The notes under the pieces were generated by a model that was not told where the DNA came from, ran no database searches, and saw nothing but the letters and a program-made list of their open reading frames with translations. 63,544 nucleotides of DNA. Origin: Acinetobacter sp. A47 (GTDB lineage Bacteria; Pseudomonadota; Gammaproteobacteria; Pseudomonadales; Moraxellaceae). The stretch is taken from the NCBI RefSeq assembly GCF_000805455.1, contig NZ_JSUS01000016.1, positions 1 through 63,544 of the forward strand, given 5' to 3'. The position numbers and the translations under genes were made by a program. This document shows, piece after piece, positions 45,169 through 54,431 of the stretch (position 1 is the stretch's first letter; each line of letters opens with the position of its first letter).

Positions 45169-47208
45169 TTAACGTTTTAACAATGCTTTCAGGTTAGCAA
45201 GGTATTGCTGTGCCTGCTCTTTCGGGTCAACATTTGGCGCCAGTTTCTTCTTGCGGCCATGCCATTCCAGATCATCTTGCGGCATTTCGTCCAGAAAGCG
45301 GCTTGGGGTCATCTGACGCATTTGGCCGCCATTCTTGCGCTGTTCCGCCAGTGTCAAAGTCAAGCCCTGACGCGCGCGGGTAATGCCGACATACATCAAA
45401 CGGCGCTCTTCCTCGATGGTTTCCGATGCAATCGAGTTTTTATGTGGCAACAGCTCTTCTTCCAGACCAATCATGTACACATAAGGGAACTCCAGCCCCT
45501 TTGCAGCATGCAGGGTCAACAGGTTGACTTTATCGGTATCCTCTTCTTCCTGCTGCTGCTCAAGCATGTCCAGCAGCACCAGTTTACGGATCACGCTTTC
45601 AATATTTTTTTCATCCACGTCATCGGTACGGTTCAGAAGGTTCTGAATACTGCTATACAGACTTTCGATGCTGTCGAGCTTGGTTTTTTCCTGAGCAGGT
45701 GTAGATGCCTGTTCACGGATATAATCGATATAACCGGCTTCATTGATCATTTGGCGAACCTTTGGCATCGGCTCATCATCATCAAGCAATTCACGGGTAA
45801 AGGTCGCGATAAAGTCGGCAAACTCATGTAATTGTGTTGCCGCTTTCTTTGGTAATACCATGCTTAAACGCTGGTCAGACGAAGCTGTCAGCAACGACAA
45901 GGTATTTTCCTGGGCAAACAAACCCAGCTTCTCGAGAGTGACAGGCCCGATGGCACGTTTTGGCGTATTGATGATACGCAAGAATGCACTGTCATCTTCC
46001 GGGTTAATGATGAGACGTAAGTAGCTCATCACATCCTTAATTTCGGCGCGCGCGAAGAAAGACTGGCCACCTGATAATTTATAGGGAATCTGCATCTGAC
46101 GCAGTTGGGTTTCAATCACACGTGCCTGAAAGTTACCGCGATATAACACCGCATAGTCTTTCCAGTTTTTACCATTCATCAGCTTGTGGGTGATCAGGTC
46201 TTTTACAACGCGCTCTGCTTCATCATCATCATTTAAACAGGTGATCACACGAATGGTTTCGCCATGCCCTTTATCACTCCACAGTTTCTTGTCAAAAATA
46301 TGCGGATTATTTTCAATTACGGCATTGGCTGCTTTTAGAATACGACTGGTGGAACGATAGTTCTGCTCAAGTTTAATGACTTTAAGATTATGAAAGTCAT
46401 CTTTCAACAAGGCCATGTTTTCCGGTTTGGCGCCCCGCCAAGCATAAATCGACTGGTCATCATCCCCTACCGCAGTAAACTGCCCCAGCACACCCACCAA
46501 CAGTTTCACCAAGGTATATTGCGCCGTGTTGGTATCCTGATATTCATCGACCAGCAAATAACGGACACGGTTCTGCCATTTATCACGAACTTCTGCATTT
46601 TCCTGAAGCAAACGTGTCGGCATAACAATCAGGTCATCAAAATCAACCGCGTTATAAGCCCGCAAGTTGCGCTCATATAGCTGGTACAAATGCGCCAGTT
46701 GAACATCTTCAGCAGTTTCACAAGTTGAATGGGCCTGCTCCGGGACCACCAGATCGTTCTTCCAGTCCGAGATTTTCTTCATGGCCTTGGCAATCAGCTC
46801 TTTGCTTTCAGCCCCGGACATATTGTCACGCTGCATCAAATCCATCAGGATCCGTTTACAGTCATCTGCATCAAGAATCGAGAAGTTCGGTTTAAGCGGT
46901 AGATGTTTCAGCTCTACCCGGAGCAAGTTCAGGCCAAAGGTATGGAAGGTTGAAACCGAGAGGCCTTTGGCTTCTTCACGGGACAGAAGCTTGCCTACAC
47001 GTTCTTTCATTTCGCGCGCGGCTTTATTGGTAAAGGTCATCGCGGTAATACGATATGCCGGAATCCCGCACTGCTGTACCAGAAAGGCAATTTTCTGGGT
47101 AATCACCGAAGTTTTACCCGAACCTGCACCTGCAAGTACCAACAAAGGCCCCTGAACATACTTCATGGCTTCAAGTTGCTTGTCATTAAGTTGACTGGCA
47201 GATGACAT
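45169..47208 (-). CDS. rep: ATP-dependent DNA helicase Rep
   Basis: A 679-residue SF1A 3'-5' helicase. Motif I AGAGSGKTSVITQKIA (residue 26), Ia MTFTNKAAREMKERV, II LLVDEYQDTN, III VGDDDQSIYAWRGA, IV NYRSTSRILKAAN, V NLLTLHAAKGLEFPYVYM and VI RRLMYVGITRARQGL are all visible. Length and sequence fit Rep more than UvrD (about 720). Rep restarts stalled forks and clears proteins from DNA. It heads a dut-containing cluster. Confidence 0.95.
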   Translation of the reverse strand: MSSASQLNDKQLEAMKYVQGPLLVLAGAGSGKTSVITQKIAFLVQQCGIPAYRITAMTFTNKAAREMKERVGKLLSREEAKGLSVSTFHTFGLNLLRVELKHLPLKPNFSILDADDCKRILMDLMQRDNMSGAESKELIAKAMKKISDWKNDLVVPEQAHSTCETAEDVQLAHLYQLYERNLRAYNAVDFDDLIVMPTRLLQENAEVRDKWQNRVRYLLVDEYQDTNTAQYTLVKLLVGVLGQFTAVGDDDQSIYAWRGAKPENMALLKDDFHNLKVIKLEQNYRSTSRILKAANAVIENNPHIFDKKLWSDKGHGETIRVITCLNDDDEAERVVKDLITHKLMNGKNWKDYAVLYRGNFQARVIETQLRQMQIPYKLSGGQSFFARAEIKDVMSYLRLIINPEDDSAFLRIINTPKRAIGPVTLEKLGLFAQENTLSLLTASSDQRLSMVLPKKAATQLHEFADFIATFTRELLDDDEPMPKVRQMINEAGYIDYIREQASTPAQEKTKLDSIESLYSSIQNLLNRTDDVDEKNIESVIRKLVLLDMLEQQQEEEDTDKVNLLTLHAAKGLEFPYVYMIGLEEELLPHKNSIASETIEEERRLMYVGITRARQGLTLTLAEQRKNGGQMRQMTPSRFLDEMPQDDLEWHGRKKKLAPNVDPKEQAQQYLANLKALLKR

Positions 47209-47364
47209 TGGTTATTCCTCTCTCGTTTCCGAGCCTGATTTTTCGAGCACAATTATAGACATCTCTGTTTTAGAAACCCAATAGTAAATCTCGGGATATG
47301 TATAAATTATGATGCCTTAATCGACCTGATGCGCCACGGCTTGTCGCCTGACCAAAGCGACAAT

Positions 47365-47391
47365 AAAAAAACCACCCGAAGGTGGTTTTTT
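47365..47391 (-). terminator. Terminator of the OmpA-family gene
   Basis: AAAAAACCACC-CGAA-GGTGGTTTTTT; a compact stem with a GNRA-like loop, 17 bases after the stop. Confidence 0.8.
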
Positions 47392-47407
47392 GAGAAATCA
47401 GTATAAA

Positions 47408-48061
47408 TTACTGTTTTGCATAAATGCTGATTTCTACACGACGGTTTTGCTCTTTACCAGCAGCAGTCGCGTTAGATGCGATCGGGTTAGAAGAACCATA
47501 ACCTTGTGCATCAATACGGCTAGACGCTACGCCTTGACCAGCCAGGTAATTCTTCACTGATTGTGCACGTGCTTGAGATAACGGGATATTGATTGAATCA
47601 TTACCTGTATTGTCTGTATAACCAGTTACAAGGATCGCACTTCGGTTATCTTCAGCCAGTGTTTGCGCTACTTTGTTTAAAGTACCGTAGAAGTTAGGCT
47701 TGATGTTTGACTTGTTGGTATCAAAAGTAATGCTACCCGGCATGATTAACTGTACAGAACCATCTGGATTACGGCCAACTTCTACACCAGTACCAGCCAT
47801 TTGCTCACGTAATTTTTTCTCTTTATTGTCGAGATATAAACCACCAGCAGCACCAAGCACAGCACCGATTGCCGCAGCACGGTTGTTTTGTTTACTTGTA
47901 TTTGCGTTACCTTTAGATACGCCATAACCTGCTGCTGCACCAATTAATGCACCTAGAGCAGATTTGTCATATTCTACGCCACCGATGTTATTACCAGTCG
48001 TTTGGCAACCAGAAAGTACCAATCCAGCCCCTACGAGTGTTGAAATTACTAATGCACGCAT
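47408..48061 (-). CDS. OmpA-family lipoprotein, YiaD-like
   Basis: A 217-residue peptidoglycan-anchored lipoprotein. The signal peptide ends at lipobox LVLSGC (Cys19). A glycine-zipper membrane region (ALGALIGAAAGYGVSKG and AAAIGAVLGAAGGLYLD) comes next, then an OmpA-like domain beginning ITFDTNKSNIKPNFYGTLN, with NIPLSQARAQSVKNYL and SSNPIASNATAAGKEQNRRV, which holds the Asp and Arg that bind diaminopimelate. It resembles E. coli YiaD. Stabilises the envelope; single gene with its own terminator. Confidence 0.9.
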   Translation of the reverse strand: MRALVISTLVGAGLVLSGCQTTGNNIGGVEYDKSALGALIGAAAGYGVSKGNANTSKQNNRAAAIGAVLGAAGGLYLDNKEKKLREQMAGTGVEVGRNPDGSVQLIMPGSITFDTNKSNIKPNFYGTLNKVAQTLAEDNRSAILVTGYTDNTGNDSINIPLSQARAQSVKNYLAGQGVASSRIDAQGYGSSNPIASNATAAGKEQNRRVEISIYAKQ

Positions 48062-48440
48062 TGCGTAGCTCCTGTCTATGTATTTTGTTGTCTGGACAAA
48101 TAATGAATGAGAAAACAGGCCTAGACCATTGATATTTTGTTAATAATAAACACTTTATTTGTATTTTTGTAATATTTTGATGCATTTTGCTTGAATACAG
48201 CACCACAATTTCTTCATGGTTATGCTTTTCACACTATTATTTCTTTATGTGAATAACATCACACAATTAACCTTTCACCACCCCAATCCCCCAAAACGGA
48301 ATTTATCGGAAAAAAGTGCAGTTAAGCTGTGTAAATATATAAAAATTGTCAAGATCTGAAAATAGACAGTTGTATTTCAACATCTGTTGTTTATAGTTGG
48401 GACATCTCTTTTTCAAACAGCTGCACTCAAGGCTCGATTT
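48062..48440. other. Intergenic region between two divergent envelope genes
   Basis: About 380 bases between the OmpA-family gene and the acyltransferase gene. It must contain both promoters. I find no coding frame with a ribosome site; a minus-strand frame at 47991-48206 lies partly over the signal-peptide region and is rejected. No regulatory motif stands out. Confidence 0.4.
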
Positions 48441-49376
48441 ATGTCTAATGCCAATAAAAAAGCGTCCTTATTGCAAAAAGTCAGTAAAGGATTAACAGTT
48501 AGTTCCGTCATTACAGGAAGTACCTTTTTGCATGGGCCTCCAGTACTGGCACTGGGCCTGACAAAATTATTTAAAAAATCAGCAAAAGTCGATGAAACCA
48601 ATATACAGATCACCAATAGCTGGCTAGGCGTCAACAACTGGTTAATTGATCACGTGCTGCCAGACCTGCACTGGGACATCACAATCGATGAGAGTCTTGA
48701 TCTGAATTTGCAGGGCCGATATATGATGATCTGTAATCATCAAAGCTGGGTCGATACCACAGTCAATCAATATTTTGGCCTAACCCGTATGCCACTGACC
48801 CGTTTCTTTACCAAATGGGAACTCATTTTTATTCCATTTGTCGGGCAGGCATTTAAAATCCTCGGTTTCCCGATGATGAAACGCCACACCAAAGAGCAGA
48901 TCGCGAAAAATCCGGAACTCAAGTCACGCGATATGCTGGAAGCACGTAAAGCCTGTGAACAGCTCCTGAGCCAGCCCTTTACCCTGCTCAATTATTTGGA
49001 AGGTACTCGCTTTACAGCAGAAAAGCATGCCGCACAGCAATCCCCTTATCAGAACCTGCTTAAACCTAAAGCAGGCGGTCTGGCCTTGGCGCTGAATATC
49101 CTGGGTGACCAGATTGATGCCCTTGTAGATATGACCATTGTCTATCCGGACGGGGCGCCGGGTTATGGTGATTTCTGGCTGGGTGATGTGTCTCGTATCG
49201 CGGTAGATTTACGTAAAATAGATATTCCGGACTGGGTACCAGGTGGTAACTATGAAGACGATCCGGTTTATCGGGAACGTTTCCAGAAATGGGTAGACCA
49301 GATCTGGACTGAAAAAGACCAGCTGATCAGCCAGATGAAATCCAGATACCAACCCTCACTTCAAAAGGAATCATAG
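48441..49376 (+). CDS. PlsC-like 1-acyl-glycerol-phosphate acyltransferase (YihG-type)
   Basis: About 311 residues from ATG 48441 (AAGG eight bases upstream; the frame itself opens at 48387). An N-terminal membrane helix is followed by the acyltransferase block I MMICNHQSWVDTTV (HxxxxD-like: H-Q-S-W-V-D), block II LTRFFTKWELIFIPFVG, block III LLNYLEGTRFT (EGTR) and block IV-like ALVDMTIVYPDGAP. It matches the YihG/YihA-type acyltransferases that add acyl chains to phospholipid precursors. The next gene begins seven bases after the stop and forms an operon. Confidence 0.85.
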   Translation: MSNANKKASLLQKVSKGLTVSSVITGSTFLHGPPVLALGLTKLFKKSAKVDETNIQITNSWLGVNNWLIDHVLPDLHWDITIDESLDLNLQGRYMMICNHQSWVDTTVNQYFGLTRMPLTRFFTKWELIFIPFVGQAFKILGFPMMKRHTKEQIAKNPELKSRDMLEARKACEQLLSQPFTLLNYLEGTRFTAEKHAAQQSPYQNLLKPKAGGLALALNILGDQIDALVDMTIVYPDGAPGYGDFWLGDVSRIAVDLRKIDIPDWVPGGNYEDDPVYRERFQKWVDQIWTEKDQLISQMKSRYQPSLQKES

Positions 49377-49382
49377 TAAGAC

Positions 49383-50441
49383 ATGACCCAGCAGGACTCA
49401 GGAAAAAACTCTAAATATAACGATGTCAACCCGAACAGCAAATTCTTTAAGCTGTTTCTGGTCTATGACATTTTTATGGTCTTTATTATTGTTTTTAACC
49501 TGTTCTGCCTAGGCATGAACTTTTTCCTGATGAGCAATATCGGGAGCTGGTTTTTCAATACCATCCAACTCCCGTCTGTGCTGGAATATTACCGGACGTA
49601 CCTGCATCCTTGGGTGATCACCACTGAAGCCTGGTTCATTATCTTTTTAATTGTAGAGCTGGTCATTCGCTGGTTTTTGTCAATTGTGCAAAAACATCAT
49701 GCACGCTGGTGGTTCTTTCCTTTTGTTCACTGGTATGAAATTCTGGCAATCATTCCATATTTCCGCTTCTTGCGCCTGTTCCGTGCCGGCATCATTGCTT
49801 ATCGCTTATATGAGCTGGGCTATAAAGTGGTACCGGACGGAATTCGTATTAAAGCGGTCTTTTACTACCGCGTGGTCATGGAAGAATTATCAGATCGTGT
49901 AGTGATTACCGTCATTGATGGTATTCGTCATGAGTTGCAAACCAGTTCACATCATAAAAAAATTATACATGATCTGGTCGATCACCACCGTCAGCTGTTT
50001 ACCGTTACGCTTGCGTCCATGTTGCAGGAATCTCTGGCAACCGCGCTGCAACAGCAACAGCCTTTGATTACCCAAAAAGTCGGTACCATTGTCAATCAGG
50101 CAATTGAAGATACACCTGAACTCACGCAACTGCTGCGTCTGATTCCCATTGTTGGGGGAAGGATTGAACAGCAGATTCAAAGTATTGGACAGCGTCTCGG
50201 GGAAAATATCAGTGCCGGTTTGATTGAACCCTTTACGGCCGGTTCGGTTCAAAGACCCAATGAGAACTATCAATATATTGCCGATCAGGTCAGCCGGTTA
50301 AATATTGACAATCAATACCTGGAAGAACTGGTGGAGTCTGTCGTATTTGAGAGCCTTGAAGCCATACGCAAACAGGTCAAGGTCAAGCAATGGCAGCAAA
50401 CTTTGCAAGAATATGATCAATTGGATAAAAAAGCAGAATGA
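49383..50441 (+). CDS. Membrane protein with voltage-sensor-like TM region
   Basis: A 352-residue protein. TM segments lie at about residues 26-50, 75-98 and 100-135; the last contains WYEILAIIPYFRFLRLFRAG, whose regularly spaced Arg resemble an S4 segment of ion channels. No pore loop (TVGYG) is found. The C-terminal 200 residues are soluble and helical (e.g. ELTQLLRLIPIVGGRIEQQI). Remote similarity to the ion-transport superfamily or to MscS-like partners is possible; a function cannot be assigned. The acyltransferase gene lies just upstream on the same transcript. Confidence 0.5.
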   Translation: MTQQDSGKNSKYNDVNPNSKFFKLFLVYDIFMVFIIVFNLFCLGMNFFLMSNIGSWFFNTIQLPSVLEYYRTYLHPWVITTEAWFIIFLIVELVIRWFLSIVQKHHARWWFFPFVHWYEILAIIPYFRFLRLFRAGIIAYRLYELGYKVVPDGIRIKAVFYYRVVMEELSDRVVITVIDGIRHELQTSSHHKKIIHDLVDHHRQLFTVTLASMLQESLATALQQQQPLITQKVGTIVNQAIEDTPELTQLLRLIPIVGGRIEQQIQSIGQRLGENISAGLIEPFTAGSVQRPNENYQYIADQVSRLNIDNQYLEELVESVVFESLEAIRKQVKVKQWQQTLQEYDQLDKKAE

Positions 50442-50558
50442 TTACAAGAAAAATTACCAATCAAGCTAGAGAATTCGTGTAATTTGTTCTAGCATTTGCT
50501 TTTATTTACAACTGCTTTAACACATATAGAGCGCTTAAAAAGCCCTGAAGGATAAATT

Positions 50559-51278
50559 ATGGCTGATATACGGATTACGGGCAGAATGGTGAATTTTAGT
50601 CGTCTGACTTTCGACACAAATGACCATAATGCAATCCGACAGCAACTGACGTCGACAATGAGTGAAGGTTCTTATATTGGAACCCTGGTCATTATTGACA
50701 GTACCGTAGAACAGGAATTGATTGCCTTAATTCAGCTTCTTATCGATATCGGATTACAACCGATGGCGGTGATTGATGGCATTTTGGGCGATGAAGCACG
50801 TGCCATCCAGTTCCCTGTCCTGCCGGCAGACCAGCCCTTGCAGCGTATTAAAGCCACAAAAGAACAGGTGGTTGAGCACGCACCAGCCAAGGCAGCCGAT
50901 CATTCTGCAATACAAACACCACAAAAAAACACATCGAATGCTTATATCACCTCGTATCATGATGAAATTTTGCGTACAGGCCAATGTCTGGTGCAAGATC
51001 AGGGCGATATCATTTTAAATGCAGGCATGAATAGTGGATCGGAAGTCATTGCGTCTGGAAACATTCACATTTATGGTAATGCTCGTGGTAGAGTCATTGC
51101 AGGTGCAGGTGGGCAAGCTGCAGCTCGTATTTTCTGCCATTCACTGGAAGCAGAATTAATTTCGATTGCTGGAACCTATTGTGTAGCGGATGATATTCCA
51201 AAAGATATGATCAAAAAGCCTGTGCATATTTATTTAAATAACAAGCAAGAACTTGAATTTGAGGCCTTGCAGTTTTAA
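50559..51278 (+). CDS. minC: Septum-site inhibitor MinC
   Basis: A 239-residue inhibitor of FtsZ assembly away from midcell. The N-terminal domain ([20 protein letters not shown]...) binds FtsZ. The linker of about residues 100-135 is Pro/Ala/Gln-rich. The C-terminal beta-helix contains [20 protein letters not shown] and [20 protein letters not shown], the RSGQQIYA-like MinD-binding region, and [15 protein letters not shown]. minD and minE follow. About 60 bases separate it from minD. Confidence 0.93.
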   Translation: MADIRITGRMVNFSRLTFDTNDHNAIRQQLTSTMSEGSYIGTLVIIDSTVEQELIALIQLLIDIGLQPMAVIDGILGDEARAIQFPVLPADQPLQRIKATKEQVVEHAPAKAADHSAIQTPQKNTSNAYITSYHDEILRTGQCLVQDQGDIILNAGMNSGSEVIASGNIHIYGNARGRVIAGAGGQAAARIFCHSLEAELISIAGTYCVADDIPKDMIKKPVHIYLNNKQELEFEALQF

Positions 51279-51343
51279 TTTATCTCATTAAACACCAAAA
51301 AAGCCCTTTTAGGGGCGTATGACCATAAATAGGAGTGGATTCG

Positions 51344-52156
51344 GTGGCCAAAATTGTTGTCGTAACGTCAGGCAAAGGTGGTGTAGGTAAAACTACAACA
51401 AGTGCATCTTTTGCAACAGGTTTAGCCCTACGTGGTCATAAGACTGTTGTGATCGATTTCGATGTGGGTTTACGTAATCTTGATTTGATCATGGGCTGCG
51501 AACGCCGTGTAGTTTATGACTTTGTCAATGTCATCAATAATGAAGCTCGCTTACAACAAGCACTCATCCGTGATAAAGATATTGAAAACTTATATATTCT
51601 CCCAGCGTCACAAACCCGCGATAAAGATGCGTTGAGTGATGAAGGTGTTGCACGTGTGATCGACGAACTCTCTCAAGAGTTTGATTATATTATCTGTGAC
51701 TCACCTGCCGGCATTGAACGCGGTGCAATTTTAGCAATGTATCACGCTGATGAAGCCATCATTGTGACCAACCCTGAAATTTCATCTGTACGTGACTCAG
51801 ATCGTATTATTGGTATGCTAGACAGCAAAACCAAGAAAGTTGAACAAAACGAAGGTCGTATCCGTAAGCATTTATGTATCACCCGTTTCAATCCGGAACG
51901 TGCTGATAAACAGGAAATGCTGACCATCGACGATATTTCTAAAGACATTTTGCGTGTGCCGACTTTAGGTGTGATTCCTGAGTGTCCAAGCGTGCTTCAA
52001 GCATCAAACGAAGGTAAGCCAGTGATTCTGTATTCAGATCAAAAAGCTGGTCAGGCTTATGATGACTTGGTGGCTCGCTTCCTTGGCGAAGACCGTCCTT
52101 ATCGACACATTGCAGTACAGCCAAAAGGTTGGTTAGCTAGACTATTTGGAGCGTAA
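51344..52156 (+). CDS. minD: Septum-site ATPase MinD
   Basis: A 270-residue ParA-like ATPase. I choose GTG 51344 (VAKIVVVTSGKGGVGKTTTS) because AGGAG lies 8 bases upstream and the product then begins like other MinD proteins; an in-frame GTG at 51335 is less likely. The deviant Walker A KGGVGKTT (Lys signature), IDFDVGLRNLDL, DYIICDSPAGIERG and the C-terminal amphipathic membrane helix (WLARLFGA) are present. It recruits MinC and oscillates with MinE. Confidence 0.96.
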   Translation: MAKIVVVTSGKGGVGKTTTSASFATGLALRGHKTVVIDFDVGLRNLDLIMGCERRVVYDFVNVINNEARLQQALIRDKDIENLYILPASQTRDKDALSDEGVARVIDELSQEFDYIICDSPAGIERGAILAMYHADEAIIVTNPEISSVRDSDRIIGMLDSKTKKVEQNEGRIRKHLCITRFNPERADKQEMLTIDDISKDILRVPTLGVIPECPSVLQASNEGKPVILYSDQKAGQAYDDLVARFLGEDRPYRHIAVQPKGWLARLFGA

Positions 52157-52158
52157 TT

Positions 52159-52431
52159 ATGGCAGGATTCTGGAGTAAACTTTTCAGCAGTGATGAAAAA
52201 CCATCAAGTGCACAAACTGCCAAAGATCGTTTAAAAGTTATTGTTGCATCTGAACAAGGCCTGGGCCGTCGCCTGGGTCAAGACAAAATCGACCAGATGA
52301 AAAAAGAAATCATGCAGGTCGTCAGTCGTTATGTTCGTGGAGTGGATGAACAGCACATTCAAATGCAGGTTCGTTCAGAAGCCAATATCGAAATGTTAGA
52401 AATGAATATCAATTTACCTGAAGATCGATAG
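52159..52431 (+). CDS. minE: Topological specificity factor MinE
   Basis: A 90-residue regulator of MinD. The N-terminal amphipathic helix (GFWSKLFSSD) is followed by the anti-MinCD segment SAQTAKDRLKVIVASEQG, LGRRLGQDKIDQMKKEIMQV and the dimerisation strand YVRGVDEQHIQMQVRSEANI then EMLEMNINLPE. It starts 2 bases after the minD stop, typical of the min operon. Confidence 0.95.
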   Translation: MAGFWSKLFSSDEKPSSAQTAKDRLKVIVASEQGLGRRLGQDKIDQMKKEIMQVVSRYVRGVDEQHIQMQVRSEANIEMLEMNINLPEDR

Positions 52432-52618
52432 AAGTTTTTTCATTAGCGATTTTTTATAAATAAGGGCAAAATACGTCGCAGAATTTGAAAAGTATGACTT
52501 TTCTTTTCCCTCTTTCACGTGAAGCCAGACTTCGGGTTGTGTGACAGGGAAAAGCGATACTTTTCTGATCCTGCCTCATATTTTGCCTTTATTATTTTAT
52601 AAGACTGAGGAGATTGTC

Positions 52619-52906
52619 ATGGCATTATCACAGCCAGCAACTTTCAATGAAGAATGGTCGGATGAGCGTGTATTTGCCTACCTTAACCAGCTTCCTCCAA
52701 CTGGCGTAAATGCTGACTTTCATGTGCTCTATCATGCATTTAAACATATGCGTCCAAACGACTACGAGCGTTTGATCATCAAGTTTCTGGCAGATGGCCG
52801 CGATCTGAATGCCACCAATCCGGAAGGACAGCGCATTCATGAGGTAATTGCACAGTTTCCTCGCCAAAAAGCAGGCTTTCTGGAAGTGCTGGCGAAATTT
52901 GCCTGA
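52619..52906 (+). CDS. PA4642-family protein of unknown function
   Basis: A 95-residue protein from the ATG at 52619, which has GAGGAG six bases upstream; the frame opens earlier at 52541. The sequence EEWSDERVFAYLNQLPPTGV then NADFHVLYHAFKHMRPNDYE and KFLADGRDLNATNPEGQRIH is the typical PA4642-like layout in gamma-proteobacteria. Function is not known. It is a stand-alone cytoplasmic gene after minCDE. Confidence 0.8.
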   Translation: MALSQPATFNEEWSDERVFAYLNQLPPTGVNADFHVLYHAFKHMRPNDYERLIIKFLADGRDLNATNPEGQRIHEVIAQFPRQKAGFLEVLAKFA

Positions 52907-53190
52907 TCAATCTCCGGTATAAAACCACATCACTTATGCATTTCCTGTTTGGGAAACAAGTATGTGGTTTTGATAAAAAATACGAATATATTTTGGTGCT
53001 TTGAGCTTGGTCATCCAGCCTCAGCCCGTTTATCTTTGAACCAGCCACTTTTCCAAAAATGACAGAACCTACCCTCAATATAATTGAAAATAATACCACT
53101 GCCCCTCATTTAGCCGACCTGAAAATCATTAGTCTAAGAAAGTTTATTTTTTTATCTCTCATTTCTTTCGGCCTATACTAAATTTGGTGG

Positions 53191-53595
53191 ATGTTTAAGG
53201 CATGGCGTTTTTTTGCAATTAAAGATCACCTCAATATCATGCCGGCGCTCCGTGCCATTTTTTTCATATTCTTTTTATATTCACTGTTTAACAGAATTCA
53301 GCGTTATGCCGGGGAACAAGGGTATGCCCAGCGTTTTTCTACAGGCTGGATGTATATCGGCTATCTATTTTTTGCAGTTATTGTAGCTAACCTGCCAGAT
53401 CCTTACTGGCTCATCTCCTCACTGAGCTTTATATTCCTGATCCGGGCATTTGTCGCACTAAATTATGCAAAAACGCATACCAATGCTTTCAGCATCATAC
53501 TTCAGGAAAAATTCAATCTCGCTCAAGTCATGGTCATCATATTCGGGAGCATCTTCTGGTTACTACTTTTGATTGGATTTTTTATGCAAATTTAA
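53191..53595 (+). CDS. Hypothetical membrane protein
   Basis: A 134-residue protein with three to four hydrophobic segments (about residues 20-40, 55-72, 74-92 and 110-133). ALRAIFFIFFLYSLFNRIQR and TGWMYIGYLFFAVIVANLPD are notable. It looks like the tail of a larger DUF-type membrane protein family whose N-terminal part is absent here, but the ATG at 53191 is the only one. The family was not identified. A weak inverted repeat GAAGCACCC/GGGTGCGCTTC (53611-53665) lies between this gene and the next. Confidence 0.45.
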   Translation: MFKAWRFFAIKDHLNIMPALRAIFFIFFLYSLFNRIQRYAGEQGYAQRFSTGWMYIGYLFFAVIVANLPDPYWLISSLSFIFLIRAFVALNYAKTHTNAFSIILQEKFNLAQVMVIIFGSIFWLLLLIGFFMQI

Positions 53596-53685
53596 CCTGT
53601 ATCGGGCTATAAAGAAGCACCCTTCAAATTAGCTTAAGTGTCTAACTTTCGGGGTGCGCTTCAAGATACTGGCTTTTTAGAACGA

Positions 53686-54303
53686 TTAGCGGCTTCCAAT
53701 CAGGTAAATCCCCAGCAAGGTAAACAAACCGCCAGAAACGCCATCAATCCATTTTGCAAAGTTCTGGTAAGCAGTACGGAAGGTTGGCAGTGAGAATACA
53801 AATGCAACCAGTACAAACCACAATACCGTTTCAACCGATACAATGATAAATAATAAAGAATGATGCTGGTCAAATAGAGGATTGGCCAAAAACAAGGAGA
53901 AGACACTGCCAAAGTAGATAATGGCTTTAGGATTGGAAAGGTTGGTGAGCAATCCTTTCATAAAAAACAGATAAGGTGACCGGGGTAAAGTAATTGGATT
54001 GAGGTCTTGTTTATTTTTAGAAAAGGCAGAACGGAGCATCTGGAAACCCAGCCAACATAAATATAGTCCACCCGCGATCAGTAACCCCTGTTTAAGCCAT
54101 GTCATTTTTTCAAAGATGATGTTCAGTCCCATCAATGCCAGCAATGACCACGACATTGCCCCAAGACAAATCCCCAGAACCACCAGAAGCGCTTCTTTGC
54201 GGGAGCGGCTAATCGCGGTTTGCGAAACCAGGAAAAAGTCTGGTCCGGGTGTAATCAGTGCACAGAAATGAATAAAAATGAGTGTACTTAATGCAACGAA
54301 CAC
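53686..54303 (-). CDS. LysE/RhtB-family amino-acid exporter
   Basis: A 205-residue, six-TM exporter. The diagnostic ITPGPDFFLVSQTAISRSRK (LysE/RhtB consensus with G-P-x-x) lies at about residue 17, followed by the GICLGAMSWSLLALMGLN segment, and FMKGLLTNLSNPKAIIYFGS, where N-P-K is the family's second conserved motif. The substrate, probably homoserine, threonine or another neutral or basic amino acid, cannot be decided. It is convergent with the gene to its left. Confidence 0.88.
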   Translation of the reverse strand: MFVALSTLIFIHFCALITPGPDFFLVSQTAISRSRKEALLVVLGICLGAMSWSLLALMGLNIIFEKMTWLKQGLLIAGGLYLCWLGFQMLRSAFSKNKQDLNPITLPRSPYLFFMKGLLTNLSNPKAIIYFGSVFSLFLANPLFDQHHSLLFIIVSVETVLWFVLVAFVFSLPTFRTAYQNFAKWIDGVSGGLFTLLGIYLIGSR

Positions 54304-54388
54304 GACTCACCTCAAGGTTGAGATTTGAAAAGTTTAGCTTAAATAAAAAACGTGATTTTTACCATATAAAAATACAGAACTATAAAGC

Positions 54389-54415
54389 AGAAAAGCCTCT
54401 AATATAGAGGCTTTT
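54389..54415 (-). terminator. Terminator of ftsK
   Basis: AAAAGCCTCT-AATAT-AGAGGCTTTT, 17 bases past the ftsK stop, with an U-rich tail on the minus strand. Confidence 0.8.
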
Positions 54416-54431
54416 CAGTGGAAGATTCTCC

